Shown here: piece by piece, positions 1 through 8,539 of the stretch
Position numbering within the stretch: position 1 is the first letter of the stretch
Layout: each line of letters starts with the position of its first letter
Origin: a virus
Virus record (IMG/VR): IMGVR_UViG_3300032309_000130
Span: 1-32,699 of that record
Direction: 5' to 3' (one strand)
Length of the DNA: 32,699 bases
Made by a program: the position numbers and the translations under genes
Notes under the pieces: model-generated
The model's database searches: none
Told to the model about the DNA's origin: nothing
The model's input: the letters and a program-made list of their open reading frames with translations, nothing else

Positions 1-1455
1 AGCACCCCAAGACAATTGACTTGTACCGCTAGAATTACGCAAAGCCCCGCCAGCACTTGTTGCAGCCTCAAAAAATGGGCCAACAAACTTTGTTGTTGCG
101 GTGATGGTCGTGCCTCTAACCGTGTTGGCAGTTGTACCGCCAATCGCTGGCGGCGCAGACAAATCCAATGTGCCGCCCAATGTCAAGTTGCCTGAACTAG
201 TAACAGTGCCACTCAGGGAAATACCCGATACCGTACCTGTACCGCCAACCGATGTGACCGTGCCTGTAGTTGGGGTTGCCCATGATGGAACACCTGAAGC
301 CAAAGTTAAAACCTGACCATTTGCACCAGCCGCCAAAAATGTGGTGGTGCTAGGCGCTGATTGGTATGGAACAGACCCTGCCGCACCGCCAGCCAAATTT
401 GTGGCTGTAACGGCTGTTGTGGCGCTTCCTGCGGTGGTTGCTGTGGCTGCATTGCCGCCGATAGATAAACCGCTTGCAGTGCCTGTTAAGCCAGTTCCAG
501 CGCCGCTAAATTGCGTGTTTGCTGTGATAGTTGTGCCAGTGACTGCGCCAGCAGTAGAACCGCCAATGGTTACAGCGTCAATTGTCCCGCCTGTAATTGC
601 TACAGTATTGGCGTTTTGGGTTGACATTGTGCCAAGCCCCGACACTTGCGAATTACTGATAGCAATGTTGGTATCAGCCAAGGCGGTCAATTGACCTTGT
701 GCATTTACAGTGGCGGTCAAAGTCTTGGATGCAGAACCCACAGATGCCGCGGTCACCCCTGTGTTGGTGATGCTGAATGTGTTTGCGGATAAGGTTAAGC
801 CTGTGCCAGCAAAATAAACTGCATTTCCTGAGAATTGCACCCAAGGCATGGCGGTGACATTGATTGTTCCTGCGGATGCCGCAGTACAAACCCAGCCAGT
901 GTTAGCTTGACCGCCATTCAAAATGACCGTGTACGCCCCCGGCACTTCCGACCACACATCCATATCAGCGGATCGTGTCCAAGCACTTGCAGATGCAATA
1001 TAAATGCCGTTTTGTGAATTTGTACCTTGGTTTTTAACCAAAACACGGTCACCCGCCAAAGTAGTGTAGCCATCAATTACCTGCAATCCTGACAAAGTAA
1101 TGCTTGTCAGCGTTGCCACAGCACACGCGGCTTTAGGGCCAAGCCCTTGCGCTACGGTATCAACATAAAACTTATTGGCAATGTCAGTGTTTGCCGATGG
1201 GGTTGTGGTTACTTGCCCTGTAGTTGTGCTGATATTGGTGAAAACCCCAGTAGACGGTGTAGTAGCGCCAATTGTGGTGCTGTTTATCGTGCTACTGGTA
1301 ATGTTCAACCCTGATTGATTTGGGTTGACTGTGGCAAAAAACGGCGTTCCGGCAGGGCCAATGAAAGTCACCAAATCGAATGTCGGTTCAGGCTGAAATA
1401 TCCCCTGAACTGGGACAATGTTTATGGTTTGGGTTACGGCGGCTTCATTTGCCAT
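1..1455 (-). CDS. Tail fibre protein, N-terminal 485 residues (continues across the window ends)
   Basis: The frame starts at ATG 1455 and stays open to base 1, which is the third base of a codon. The next codon in a circular molecule is at 32699, where the open frame of the 31899-32699 feature begins in the same phase. The joined protein has 751 residues. The sequence is rich in Thr, Ser, Gly and Ala, with low-complexity beta-type repeats such as TIGGSTAGAV and SIGGNAATATTAGSA, as in trimeric phage fibres. Residues about 120-230 look more globular, with Trp and Tyr in YVDTVAQGL, GDRVLVKNQ and WSEVPGAYTVILNGG. I infer a host-recognition fibre. It lies between fibre/tail genes and small structural genes in the late minus-strand run. 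The receptor cannot be read from the sequence. Confidence 0.85.
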   Translation of the reverse strand, partial: MANEAAVTQTINIVPVQGIFQPEPTFDLVTFIGPAGTPFFATVNPNQSGLNITSSTINSTTIGATTPSTGVFTNISTTTGQVTTTPSANTDIANKFYVDTVAQGLGPKAACAVATLTSITLSGLQVIDGYTTLAGDRVLVKNQGTNSQNGIYIASASAWTRSADMDVWSEVPGAYTVILNGGQANTGWVCTAASAGTINVTAMPWVQFSGNAVYFAGTGLTLSANTFSITNTGVTAASVGSASKTLTATVNAQGQLTALADTNIAISNSQVSGLGTMSTQNANTVAITGGTIDAVTIGGSTAGAVTGTTITANTQFSGAGTGLTGTASGLSIGGNAATATTAGSATTAVTATNLAGGAAGSVPYQSAPSTTTFLAAGANGQVLTLASGVPSWATPTTGTVTSVGGTGTVSGISLSGTVTSSGNLTLGGTLDLSAPPAIGGTTANTVRGTTITATTKFVGPFFEAATSAGGALRNSSGTSQLSWGA

Positions 1456-1464
1456 ATCAAACCC

Positions 1465-1803
1465 TTAATCAGCTTGTGCAGCAGTGATATACAGCGTGTT
1501 TGTGCTTGAACTGATGGCTTTAATGTAAAAAGGCGCTTTGGGGGCGGCAATCATCAAAGGAAAAGTCATGGCTGCTGGCAACACAAATGAACCGCTGTTA
1601 CCTGTGGATGCCACAGTTGGATCAGTTACTGTGCTGGAATTAGATAATTCCACACCAGCAACACCTGAACCAGTGTTCAACAGTGAAACATAGTTGGTTT
1701 GGTCATTTGTGGTGGCCTCAATCAACAGCGCGGCGCTGGCTGATGTTGTCAAATTTAGGGCATATGTGCGACCACTTGGGCGCATTACAGAAGTGTTGAC
1801 CAT
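1465..1803 (-). CDS. Small beta-rich structural protein, unknown
   Basis: A 112-residue protein is read from ATG 1803, which has GAGGGA at a good distance upstream. An in-frame ATG at 1881 would add 26 residues encoded by a terminator hairpin, so I reject that start. The product is rich in Ser, Thr, Ala and Val (LLIEATTNDQ, FYIKAISSSTN), has no Cys and no membrane segment, and looks like a beta-sandwich. It lies between the coat-adjacent gene ending at 1896 and the fibre gene starting at 1455. A minor capsid or decoration role fits, but I recognise no family. Confidence 0.75.
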   Translation of the reverse strand: MVNTSVMRPSGRTYALNLTTSASAALLIEATTNDQTNYVSLLNTGSGVAGVELSNSSTVTDPTVASTGNSGSFVLPAAMTFPLMIAAPKAPFYIKAISSSTNTLYITAAQAD

Positions 1804-1846
1804 TTTTAGTCCCTCAGTAGTTTGATGAATTATAGGCTTACAAATG

Positions 1847-1878
1847 AAAAAAGCCACCCCTTTTGAGGATGGCCTTTT
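1847..1878 (-). terminator. Rho-independent terminator after the 1896-2318 gene
   Basis: On the minus strand a 7-bp stem (1867-1873 with 1853-1859, one G-T pair) has a 7-nt loop and is followed by six T residues (1847-1852). The other strand also has a four-T run (1875-1878), so it may act weakly in both directions. It falls between two late genes and could lower expression of the fibre genes relative to the coat. Confidence 0.75.
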
Positions 1879-1895
1879 CACTTATTCCATGCGGT

Positions 1896-2318
1896 TTAAG
1901 GCAGGAATGACAGGTCGTAACCGTAGATGAAAACATCAGCAGTAGCAGCCGCACCTTGTGCGGTGGTGTTGCGGATGTAAAGGGGTGTTCCTGTTACTGC
2001 ATCGGTAGATGTAGCGGCAGTCACAACCACTTTGGCTGCGGATGTGTTACCAGTTAAGGCGTAGGCGGTTTTAACCGCTGTGCCAGTAGCGCCAGCGCCT
2101 GTGTACACAGCTAATTGCGCTGTGGTCAGGTCAACAGATGCGTTGGTAACAATGATGCTTTGAACAGAAACGCGACCACTTGATAAAACAGTAGCAACAG
2201 TGTCTCCGACTGAGTTCAAATTTACGCCTTCAGCAGACGCAATCAAACGCAGGGCTTGGTTGGTTGCTAAGTTGGTTGGGTGGTTTGTGTTGGTTGTTGC
2301 TGGTCCGGGATTTGCCAT
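1896..2318 (-). CDS. Small virion protein next to coat, unknown family
   Basis: This 140-residue protein starts at ATG 2318 behind AAGGAAA. It is made mostly of Ala, Thr, Val and Gly with beta-strand character (VSVQSIIVTNASVDLT, LYIRNTTAQG, DVFIYGYDLSF) and no catalytic motif. The gene follows the coat gene by 57 bases that hold a hairpin, and a clear terminator comes after it. Its position directly downstream of coat suggests a head decoration or stabilising protein. That role is inference from position and composition. Confidence 0.75.
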   Translation of the reverse strand: MANPGPATTNTNHPTNLATNQALRLIASAEGVNLNSVGDTVATVLSSGRVSVQSIIVTNASVDLTTAQLAVYTGAGATGTAVKTAYALTGNTSAAKVVVTAATSTDAVTGTPLYIRNTTAQGAAATADVFIYGYDLSFLP

Positions 2319-2347
2319 GATATGTTTTCCTTAAATTTGTTTAATGA

Positions 2348-2370
2348 AATGGGGGTGATTAGCCCCCATT
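2348..2370 (-). terminator. Hairpin after coat gene, weak terminator or mRNA end
   Basis: A perfect 8-bp stem (2348-2355 with 2363-2370) closes a 7-nt loop just past the coat stop codon. The following minus-strand sequence is TTTCATT rather than a clean T run. Partial termination or protection of the coat mRNA 3' end are both possible. Confidence 0.5.
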
Positions 2371-2375
2371 AACCT

Positions 2376-3623
2376 TTAGGCTGCAACGCGGCAGGCAAGT
2401 TCAGGGTAAAGCGGGGCCCAGCCATACAGCACATCAACGCGAGTAGGTATCGAATCGTTGTTGATAGTGTATTGACGAACCACACGCATTGACAGACCCA
2501 ATTCCTTATCGCTTGCGCGACCAGCAAAGTGAACGCCATCAGGCAATTCCAAGTCAGCACAGGCCAAAGTGAAAGCATTTTTGTGCATCACGATATTCTG
2601 TGGAGACACAGTGCCAGTGTTGTTGAATGGAGTCACAACAGCGGTTGCGCTGGTAGAAGCCAAGCTAACGTTCTGGAACTGACCACCAGTAATCACGGCA
2701 GGGCTAACGGTCACAGAAGTTGTGCCAGAAGTTCCCACGGTTACAGGTGCGGTCACCACAAAGTTACGCAAACGGTTGCTGCCGTAGGCTTGACGATTCT
2801 GTGGGTTGACAGCGAAAACGCCAGCAATCGTGATCACATCACCTTGTTTCAAGCCAGCGGTTGCTGTGGTAGCGGTCAAAGCAATGGTGGAAGTTGATGC
2901 CCAGCCAGTTGAAATGAAGCCAGTACCAGTGGTAGTGTTGCAAGCCAAGGTAGCGGTTGCATAAGAACCAAAAGTTTGTGCCACAACGTTCTGATCCATC
3001 TTCCAGTTCATGCCTGCTGAGTCACGACCCATCATGCCTTTGGTGTATTGAGCAGAAATCTTGTCTGAGGGAACAAACAAGCCTTTCAAGCTGTCAACAA
3101 TGGTTGCGCCTGTGAAAGGTTCAACGATACATGAACGGCGACCATCGCGGGGTGCGCCCTCGCTGTCAAGATAAGCACCAGCGGTCAAGTAGGTGATCAA
3201 ACCTGTGGGAGGTGTGCCAGCAGTACCAACAATGTTGGCGGTGTTGTTTTTAGCCATTGTCAGACCGTCAAAGTCGATCTTGTTGGCAATAGCTGCAACA
3301 GCAGGCTTCAACACGCGATCACTGAACATATCCAAGGACAAAGCCAAGTCTTGGCTGGTGAACTGGGTATCAACGTGGAACTGTGTGGACAGGGTGACAG
3401 GCACTGATGTTTCGTTGAAATCTTCAACGTTCAGGGCTGGGCCAGTTGTGCCGATGAAACGACCGGGTTTACGGACGTTCAAAGTAGCACCGATCTTTGC
3501 GCCAGTTACGGCAAATTGATCGTCATAGTTTCTTTCGACTTCGCTTGAGAAAGTCAACTCGTTTTCCAAGACCATCAACGCTTCGTTGGTGATCATGCTG
3601 ATGGTAAGCAGATTGTTGCTCAT
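2376..3623 (-). CDS. Major capsid protein, P22 coat (gp5) family
   Basis: The protein has 415 residues against about 430 for P22 coat. The N-terminal half has the family features: ITNEALMVLENELTFSSEVERNYDD near residues 12-36, then GATLNVRKPGRF, and VPVTLSTQFHVDTQFTSQDLALSLDMFSDR around 75-104. The middle (about 225-350) is Thr/Ala/Val rich and would hold the insertion-type domain. The C-terminus ends with RVDVLYGWAPLYPELACRVAA, typical of this family. Start ATG 3623 follows AAGGAAAT. It is preceded by scaffold and portal, the usual order in P22-like head modules. The product forms the icosahedral shell. Confidence 0.93.
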   Translation of the reverse strand: MSNNLLTISMITNEALMVLENELTFSSEVERNYDDQFAVTGAKIGATLNVRKPGRFIGTTGPALNVEDFNETSVPVTLSTQFHVDTQFTSQDLALSLDMFSDRVLKPAVAAIANKIDFDGLTMAKNNTANIVGTAGTPPTGLITYLTAGAYLDSEGAPRDGRRSCIVEPFTGATIVDSLKGLFVPSDKISAQYTKGMMGRDSAGMNWKMDQNVVAQTFGSYATATLACNTTTGTGFISTGWASTSTIALTATTATAGLKQGDVITIAGVFAVNPQNRQAYGSNRLRNFVVTAPVTVGTSGTTSVTVSPAVITGGQFQNVSLASTSATAVVTPFNNTGTVSPQNIVMHKNAFTLACADLELPDGVHFAGRASDKELGLSMRVVRQYTINNDSIPTRVDVLYGWAPLYPELACRVAA

Positions 3624-3646
3624 TTTATTTCCTTAAAAGAATGGGT

Positions 3647-4546
3647 TTAGCGAATCTTTCCAGCCAATCTTGCTGCTCTCCAAGCCTGATATGAACCATG
3701 AAATTGACCATCACTGGTCAGGTTTACATCACGCCCGTTAGCTGCTGATCGAATTGGATTGATCGGCGCGGGTGCTTTACTTTTCCCAACAACAGGCTTT
3801 GCATCAGTCTTTTCGTACTGTGCTTCCAATCTCCCAATTGCTCGTAAGGCGGCGGTCAAGGTCATGCCTTGCAGTTTGACAGCAAAATCAGGGTTTTCAG
3901 CAAGGTGGTACAGGATGCGTGGGCCAACATCTGATTCAAAGATTGCATCCCTCACTTCGTTACTAACTGTAACGTCTGTGGAATTAACCATGTCATCAAA
4001 ATCAGGCATTTCAGCTTTAGCTGCCTTTACCCGTTGACCCCATGCGTCTATCAGCTTGGCGTGTTCGGCGGCGGCTTTAGCCTGCACTTCCTTTTGCTTC
4101 TCTTCCTGCAATCGCTGTTCTACACGATAGTCTGTTAACGCCTTGGCGTATTCATACATATCGCTAAACTGTTCGGGCATCGGTTCTGATTCGGCTAATG
4201 GTTCAGCTTTTGGCTGAATCTTGGCCTCTAAGTCCCTTACCTTTGCTTCCAAAGTTTCCCTTTGCTCACGTTCCTTTCGGGCTTCTTCCCTAGCGGCTTC
4301 GCGTTGCTTAGTTATCTCTGAAAACCGTCTTTCCAGCTTGGGATTTTGCTTTCGATCCTCTGTTGCTGTCGCTTCATTCTCTACCTCTGTCGGCTCACTC
4401 TGTCCTTGCTCAACCTCTTGCGGCTCTGTCACTTGGACAGCCTCGCTTGGGAGTGGATCAGCTAAACCCATTCGTTTGGCATTAAATTCAGCTAAATTTT
4501 CACTTGTCACCACATTGGCGGCAAGTCTTTCTGCTACTTCTGACAT
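3647..4546 (-). CDS. Capsid scaffolding protein
   Basis: This 299-residue charged protein lies between portal and coat, where P22-like phages encode their scaffold (P22 gp8 is about 303 residues). Residues about 65-115 are a dense Glu/Arg/Lys helix (KQREAAREEARKEREQRE), residues 135-175 are another coiled segment, and the C-terminus is basic (AWRAARLAGKIR), as expected for the coat-binding end of a scaffold. There is no catalytic motif. GAGGAAAC precedes ATG 4546. The assignment rests mainly on position, length and composition. Confidence 0.85.
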   Translation of the reverse strand: MSEVAERLAANVVTSENLAEFNAKRMGLADPLPSEAVQVTEPQEVEQGQSEPTEVENEATATEDRKQNPKLERRFSEITKQREAAREEARKEREQRETLEAKVRDLEAKIQPKAEPLAESEPMPEQFSDMYEYAKALTDYRVEQRLQEEKQKEVQAKAAAEHAKLIDAWGQRVKAAKAEMPDFDDMVNSTDVTVSNEVRDAIFESDVGPRILYHLAENPDFAVKLQGMTLTAALRAIGRLEAQYEKTDAKPVVGKSKAPAPINPIRSAANGRDVNLTSDGQFHGSYQAWRAARLAGKIR

Positions 4547-4568
4547 TGAGTTTCCTCAAAGAATTCAC

Positions 4569-4608
4569 CCAGTTGACCCAACTGGTAAGGTTTTGTGGTT
4601 TTTACCAC
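4569..4608 (-). other. Two intergenic hairpins between portal and scaffold genes
   Basis: On the minus strand a 5-bp hairpin with a TTTT/AAAA loop (4595-4608) is followed by a perfect 7-bp hairpin with a 3-nt loop (4569-4585). Both sit in the 81-base gap before the scaffold start. Neither has a T run, so they look like mRNA processing or stability elements rather than terminators. Confidence 0.45.
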
Positions 4609-4627
4609 GAAATTATTGCACTGTCAA

Positions 4628-6832
4628 TCACTGCATTGGTTGTTCAAATGTTTGTTGCATTGGCGGTTGCATTTGTTCCTGCATTGGCTGCTGTTGCATA
4701 GGTGGTTGCATTTGCTGTTGATTGATAAATGGATTTGCTTCGTGCGAAATGTCCTGCGCCCCAATCATTGCTAATTGGCGCTGTTCTTCATTCAATCGTT
4801 CAATTTCCATCATCAACTGATCGGCTGGCATTCTTGCAATAAGCATTTTGACCAACGCATCAATTTCAGTCTTGTTTTGGCTAGTAATCGCGTTAAGGTT
4901 AGTTTGATTAACCTTGGCTTCATTGATGGTTTCTGTGTTGTGCGCCCTTGCGGTTACGTCCATAAGTTTGCGTCTTGTCGCGCCCTCTTCGCGGATTTGG
5001 GCAACCTGACCACGGTTGTTAATTTCCAACATAGCGGCCTGCAATTGCTGTTGCATCTGTTGCACTTGTTGCTGTGCTTGCGCCAAACGCATCTGAACTT
5101 CAGGCGGTATATCTGATTTCTCATCAATATTAGCCATTGGGTTCATGGAGGCAAGGCGGTCTGCAATTACATCAGCGCCGGGAAAGTCCATGTTTCTAAA
5201 CACCAAATCACCAGCAATGTTGAACAATTCTGCGTTGCCTGTAAGCAAGGGCATCATGGCTTCAACTGCCTGCTGGCGCTTGCTTTGGAAGCCCGGGCCT
5301 GTGTCCATCACCACATCATATTCGCCAACGGTCACATCATTCAGAACCTCATTAACTTCATTCTTTTCATTGATCACGGTCATGTCAGGTTGACCATCAG
5401 AACCAATGATTCGCATTACCCTTTGCGTGTCATAGATTTTAGGAATCAAATCCAACAGGATTTTTCCTGTATGCCGAATGGATCGGGTCATGTTGTCGTA
5501 AAAGTGGAAATTGCTTAAATCCACTTGGTTTTGCTGGCCTTGTAAGGCTTTGCCTGAAATGTTGCCGCTTGGTAATTGGCTAGGGTCAAGGATGCCCAAC
5601 ACCATTTGCAAGTCAGCAGAAATAGCGGCGGCGGCTTCCATGATGCCAGCGGGTGGCGGCTCGGGTTGCAGGCGAGTAGGCACTGGGGCAGGAACGCCCT
5701 CAATGTCTTTTTGCTTGTAGCGCAGGACAGGGCTTGACTTAATGTTAGCCAGCGCCCATTCGTTTTCATGTCCCTCGTCTTGACCCTCTGCCAGCAGCCA
5801 TTTGGCCTTTGGTGCAAGCGCCACAGATTCGGTCATGCTGGTGCGCCAAAAGTTATACATACGCTGTGGGTCTTTAGCAAACCGCACTAAGCCATATTTC
5901 TTGCGCTTATCGTCCACAATAACCTGTGCGCCATAGCAAGGCACAACAGGAATATATTTACCCGCCCAAGTCTTTTCTTCCAAGATTTCTATGGCGGTCA
6001 TCTTGACCCACTTCACCGCCTTGCGAAATGATTCACGTTCATCGACTACGGTCAAGCCAGCAGCCTCAACACGTTCAAAGAATCTTTCTGAATCAGCAAA
6101 TTGGCGTGTGCCATCACTCAACAGGTACAGCTTTGCACGTTCACGTTCAATATAGAAGAATTCAGCAATCCGAATATCCTCTTTGGTTATCCAGCTTGCA
6201 GTGTCATCCCCTGTTGACCGCTGGGTAAAGTTAGCACCGTCATCAGCGTCAGGGTAGTAATCTTTGAACACCTTTTTATCCAGCACCGTGGTGATCAGGC
6301 AGCGTTCAGCGTCTGACCCATCAGGCAGGATTGAATTGGGGTCAAAGTACACGGTAAATGGGTTATCAATCGTGTCAATGTAGATTTCTTGATCAAACGA
6401 ATCCTCGCTTGTGTAACGGGTATTGATGCGCCAGTAACCCCAACCCATCCGCACAGCGTAATCAAACGCTGTGTCGTAAGCGGTATCAGCATTGGAGTTA
6501 ACCTCAATGTGGCGGGTCATGCCCTCAATCACTTGGGCAATCTTGTAATCAGCCAAGTTATTCACAGGATGTACCTTGATGCGTGGGCGCTGCATCCGCT
6601 GCTGGTTGGTCACCTGTCGGATATAGGAATCAATCTTATTAATGGTCAGGCAAGGTCTAGCCTCAACGTTCCTGCTGTTCTGTATCTCAACAGGCCATTG
6701 ATCGCCAGCGGCAAACTTAATGTCTTGTAGCGCCTCTGCGCGGTTTGTGGAATCTGCATCATTGACCAACCGCCAAAATTGAATGGCTTTGTTGATTCTG
6801 TCATCTTTGCCTGCTGCGTCTTGGTAAGCCAT
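4628..6832 (-). CDS. Portal protein, P22 gp1 type
   Basis: From ATG 6832 the product has 734 residues, close to P22 portal (725). That start has GGGG seven bases upstream. The in-frame ATG at 6865 lies inside the terminase gene and has no ribosome site, so the shorter form is preferred. Near the N-terminus ARPCLTINKIDSYIRQVTNQQ and RPRIKVHPV are characteristic of P22-type portals, followed by GWGYWRINTRYT and DPNSILPDGSDA. The last ~150 residues are a long helical, Gln-rich region ending in a Met/Gln/Pro tail (MQPPMQQQPMQEQMQPPMQQ), which would be the barrel and its end. It forms the dodecameric DNA channel and docks terminase. Confidence 0.93.
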   Translation of the reverse strand: MAYQDAAGKDDRINKAIQFWRLVNDADSTNRAEALQDIKFAAGDQWPVEIQNSRNVEARPCLTINKIDSYIRQVTNQQRMQRPRIKVHPVNNLADYKIAQVIEGMTRHIEVNSNADTAYDTAFDYAVRMGWGYWRINTRYTSEDSFDQEIYIDTIDNPFTVYFDPNSILPDGSDAERCLITTVLDKKVFKDYYPDADDGANFTQRSTGDDTASWITKEDIRIAEFFYIERERAKLYLLSDGTRQFADSERFFERVEAAGLTVVDERESFRKAVKWVKMTAIEILEEKTWAGKYIPVVPCYGAQVIVDDKRKKYGLVRFAKDPQRMYNFWRTSMTESVALAPKAKWLLAEGQDEGHENEWALANIKSSPVLRYKQKDIEGVPAPVPTRLQPEPPPAGIMEAAAAISADLQMVLGILDPSQLPSGNISGKALQGQQNQVDLSNFHFYDNMTRSIRHTGKILLDLIPKIYDTQRVMRIIGSDGQPDMTVINEKNEVNEVLNDVTVGEYDVVMDTGPGFQSKRQQAVEAMMPLLTGNAELFNIAGDLVFRNMDFPGADVIADRLASMNPMANIDEKSDIPPEVQMRLAQAQQQVQQMQQQLQAAMLEINNRGQVAQIREEGATRRKLMDVTARAHNTETINEAKVNQTNLNAITSQNKTEIDALVKMLIARMPADQLMMEIERLNEEQRQLAMIGAQDISHEANPFINQQQMQPPMQQQPMQEQMQPPMQQTFEQPMQ

Positions 6833-6852
6833 ATTTGCCCCTTTTGTGGGAA

Positions 6853-8127
6853 TTATCCCATCCAACCGCCAGCCATTGCAACCTGTGCCTTTGGCTTGCG
6901 TCTTGGTGTGTCTTTAATCATTAAGGCAATATAGCGGAATGCGTCTGCCCCATGTGAATAGTGATCATGTAGCGGGTTACGGCTGAACTGCCCTGTGGCT
7001 GGGTCAACCTCATACCGATAATGCCGCAGGCAGTTAATACCGTCTGCGGCGTGTTCCCTGTCAAACCAGCAGCTTGGGAATATTGTCCTAGCCGCATTAA
7101 TTGAATCAAGGATTGGCACTCTAGGCAGAATCTGCGTCTTGTAGCCTGCCGCCCTCACAATGTCGTTGATTGACCGCCCAGCCGCCGCCAGTGTTTGGTT
7201 TTCAGCATCATGCGGTAGCCACACGGTTTCATACACATAGCCAAACGTTTGCATGGTTGCCAAATAGTGGGTCATGGTCTTTTGGCTATCTTCGATGTAC
7301 CGAATCAAGCGGGTTTCCATGCCCACAAACTGTAAGAACCAAATAGATGTGCTATCAGCCCAACCCAAGTCAAATACAGCGTGGACAGGCTTTGTAGCGT
7401 CATAGGCAACGCGGGTAATGCGCCCATCTAACTCGGCTTCCTGTAGTTCTTTGGCAAAGATAGCGCCATCCACCGTTTGGCGGCATAAGCCCTCCCACAC
7501 TTGGTTATAGGCTTCAAGGTCACGGTTCTTAAGTGCATCCTTTTCCAGCTTCAGGGTTTCAGGAAACCAAGGATTGTCTGACCAGTTAATCTTGATCTGT
7601 ATGCAATCATCAGGCGGGTTAACCACAAACCGTTGGTAGGTTTCATCTGTTTCCAACTCAGGATTGAACGAAATCCATATCTCGCTACCCTGCTTGCGAA
7701 TGGTAGGTATCAACACATTCCAGCTTAATCGGCTGGTGGTCTGTGCTTCCTCTACCCAGCAAATGTCTACGCCCTCATAAGATTTGATGTTGGCAATGTT
7801 GTTCTTTAAGCCAGCAAACGCAAACTCAGTGCCGTTCTTGCCCCTGATGCTGTTTTGAGTTATCTCATAAAAGCCAAGCAATCCAAGGGTTTCGATTTGG
7901 TCACACAGTAGCTTGTGGACAGAATCTTTGATGCTGGTCTGAAACTCTCGCGCACACAATATGCGTAATGGGTCTTTAGCGCCCTTGATCAGTAACGCCC
8001 TAGCAATACCCCAAGACTTAGCCCCACCCCTGCCGCCGTAGGCTACCTTGTAGCGTGATGGCTTGAACAAGCCTTGCAACTTGATCGGAAACTCAGCATT
8101 GGCAATGGCACTTGATACATCACTCAT
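6853..8127 (-). CDS. terL: Terminase large subunit (ATPase and nuclease)
   Basis: This 424-residue protein belongs to the PBSX/Terminase_3-like group. Walker A is GGRGGAKS at 31-38, the Walker B region is VDICWVEEA at 120-128, and the coupling motif SFNPE is at 153-157. The C-terminal RNase H-like nuclease has acidic residues at D253 (FDLGWADS), D307 (WLPHDAEN) and D395 (HGADAFRY). It packages DNA into the prohead through the portal. It overlaps the small subunit by 8 bases, and the portal start follows closely. It is shorter than P22 gp2 (about 499 residues) but keeps all the key motifs. Confidence 0.95.
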   Translation of the reverse strand: MSDVSSAIANAEFPIKLQGLFKPSRYKVAYGGRGGAKSWGIARALLIKGAKDPLRILCAREFQTSIKDSVHKLLCDQIETLGLLGFYEITQNSIRGKNGTEFAFAGLKNNIANIKSYEGVDICWVEEAQTTSRLSWNVLIPTIRKQGSEIWISFNPELETDETYQRFVVNPPDDCIQIKINWSDNPWFPETLKLEKDALKNRDLEAYNQVWEGLCRQTVDGAIFAKELQEAELDGRITRVAYDATKPVHAVFDLGWADSTSIWFLQFVGMETRLIRYIEDSQKTMTHYLATMQTFGYVYETVWLPHDAENQTLAAAGRSINDIVRAAGYKTQILPRVPILDSINAARTIFPSCWFDREHAADGINCLRHYRYEVDPATGQFSRNPLHDHYSHGADAFRYIALMIKDTPRRKPKAQVAMAGGWMG

Positions 8128-8539
8128 TGGGCTTCACAAATGTCACCTGAATACCTGTAAGCAATGGCGCACCGTCCGCGCCTGTAATTTCTTGCTTTGT
8201 GCTTTCCCTGTACTTCTTTGGAAACCTTGCAGCCATTGACCTTGACCACAGCGTGGCGTTCAGTCGGTCACTTTCTTTATTCTCCACCATGTAAGCGGCG
8301 GCTTGCTCTTCCCACCATGCCTGTTCAAATGTCTTAGCATCTTCCAAGGCTTGCATAAATTCTTCATGCGTATCTTTCCATAAGTAAATTGTTCTAATAC
8401 TTATGTTCAAGTTATAGCAGATTTGCTCAATGGATTTGCCAATCCGACCTAGTTCCCTGACTGTCTCGCAATAAGCAGGGTCATATAGGGTTGGGCGACC
8501 TACTGGGCGCTTTTCTAAGACGGGTACTGTATCTGTCAT
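8120..8539 (-). CDS. terS: Terminase small subunit, Sf6-like
   Basis: The protein has 139 residues. The N-terminal helix-turn-helix region reads GRPTLYDPAYCETVRELG followed by SIEQICYNLNISIRTIYLW, the DNA-recognition domain of Sf6-type small terminases. Next come an oligomerising helical part (KTFEQAWWEEQAAAYM) and the segment WSRSMAARFPKKYRE. It recognises the packaging site and feeds DNA to the large subunit. The start ATG 8539 overlaps the upstream ART gene stop as ATGA, so translation is probably coupled. A terminase pair of this type agrees with headful packaging and a circularly permuted genome. Confidence 0.9.
   Translation of the reverse strand: MTDTVPVLEKRPVGRPTLYDPAYCETVRELGRIGKSIEQICYNLNISIRTIYLWKDTHEEFMQALEDAKTFEQAWWEEQAAAYMVENKESDRLNATLWSRSMAARFPKKYRESTKQEITGADGAPLLTGIQVTFVKPNE

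Noticed and set aside
101-694. Plus-strand open frames rich in Pro and Val
   Set aside because: They are the reverse reading of the Gly/Thr-repeat fibre gene; the same composition appears opposite other Thr/Gly-rich genes (10000-10404, 30032-30235, 31909-32181).
1804-1881. N-terminal extension of the 1465-1803 gene from ATG 1881
   Set aside because: The DNA there is a terminator hairpin with T runs, and ATG 1803 has the better ribosome site.
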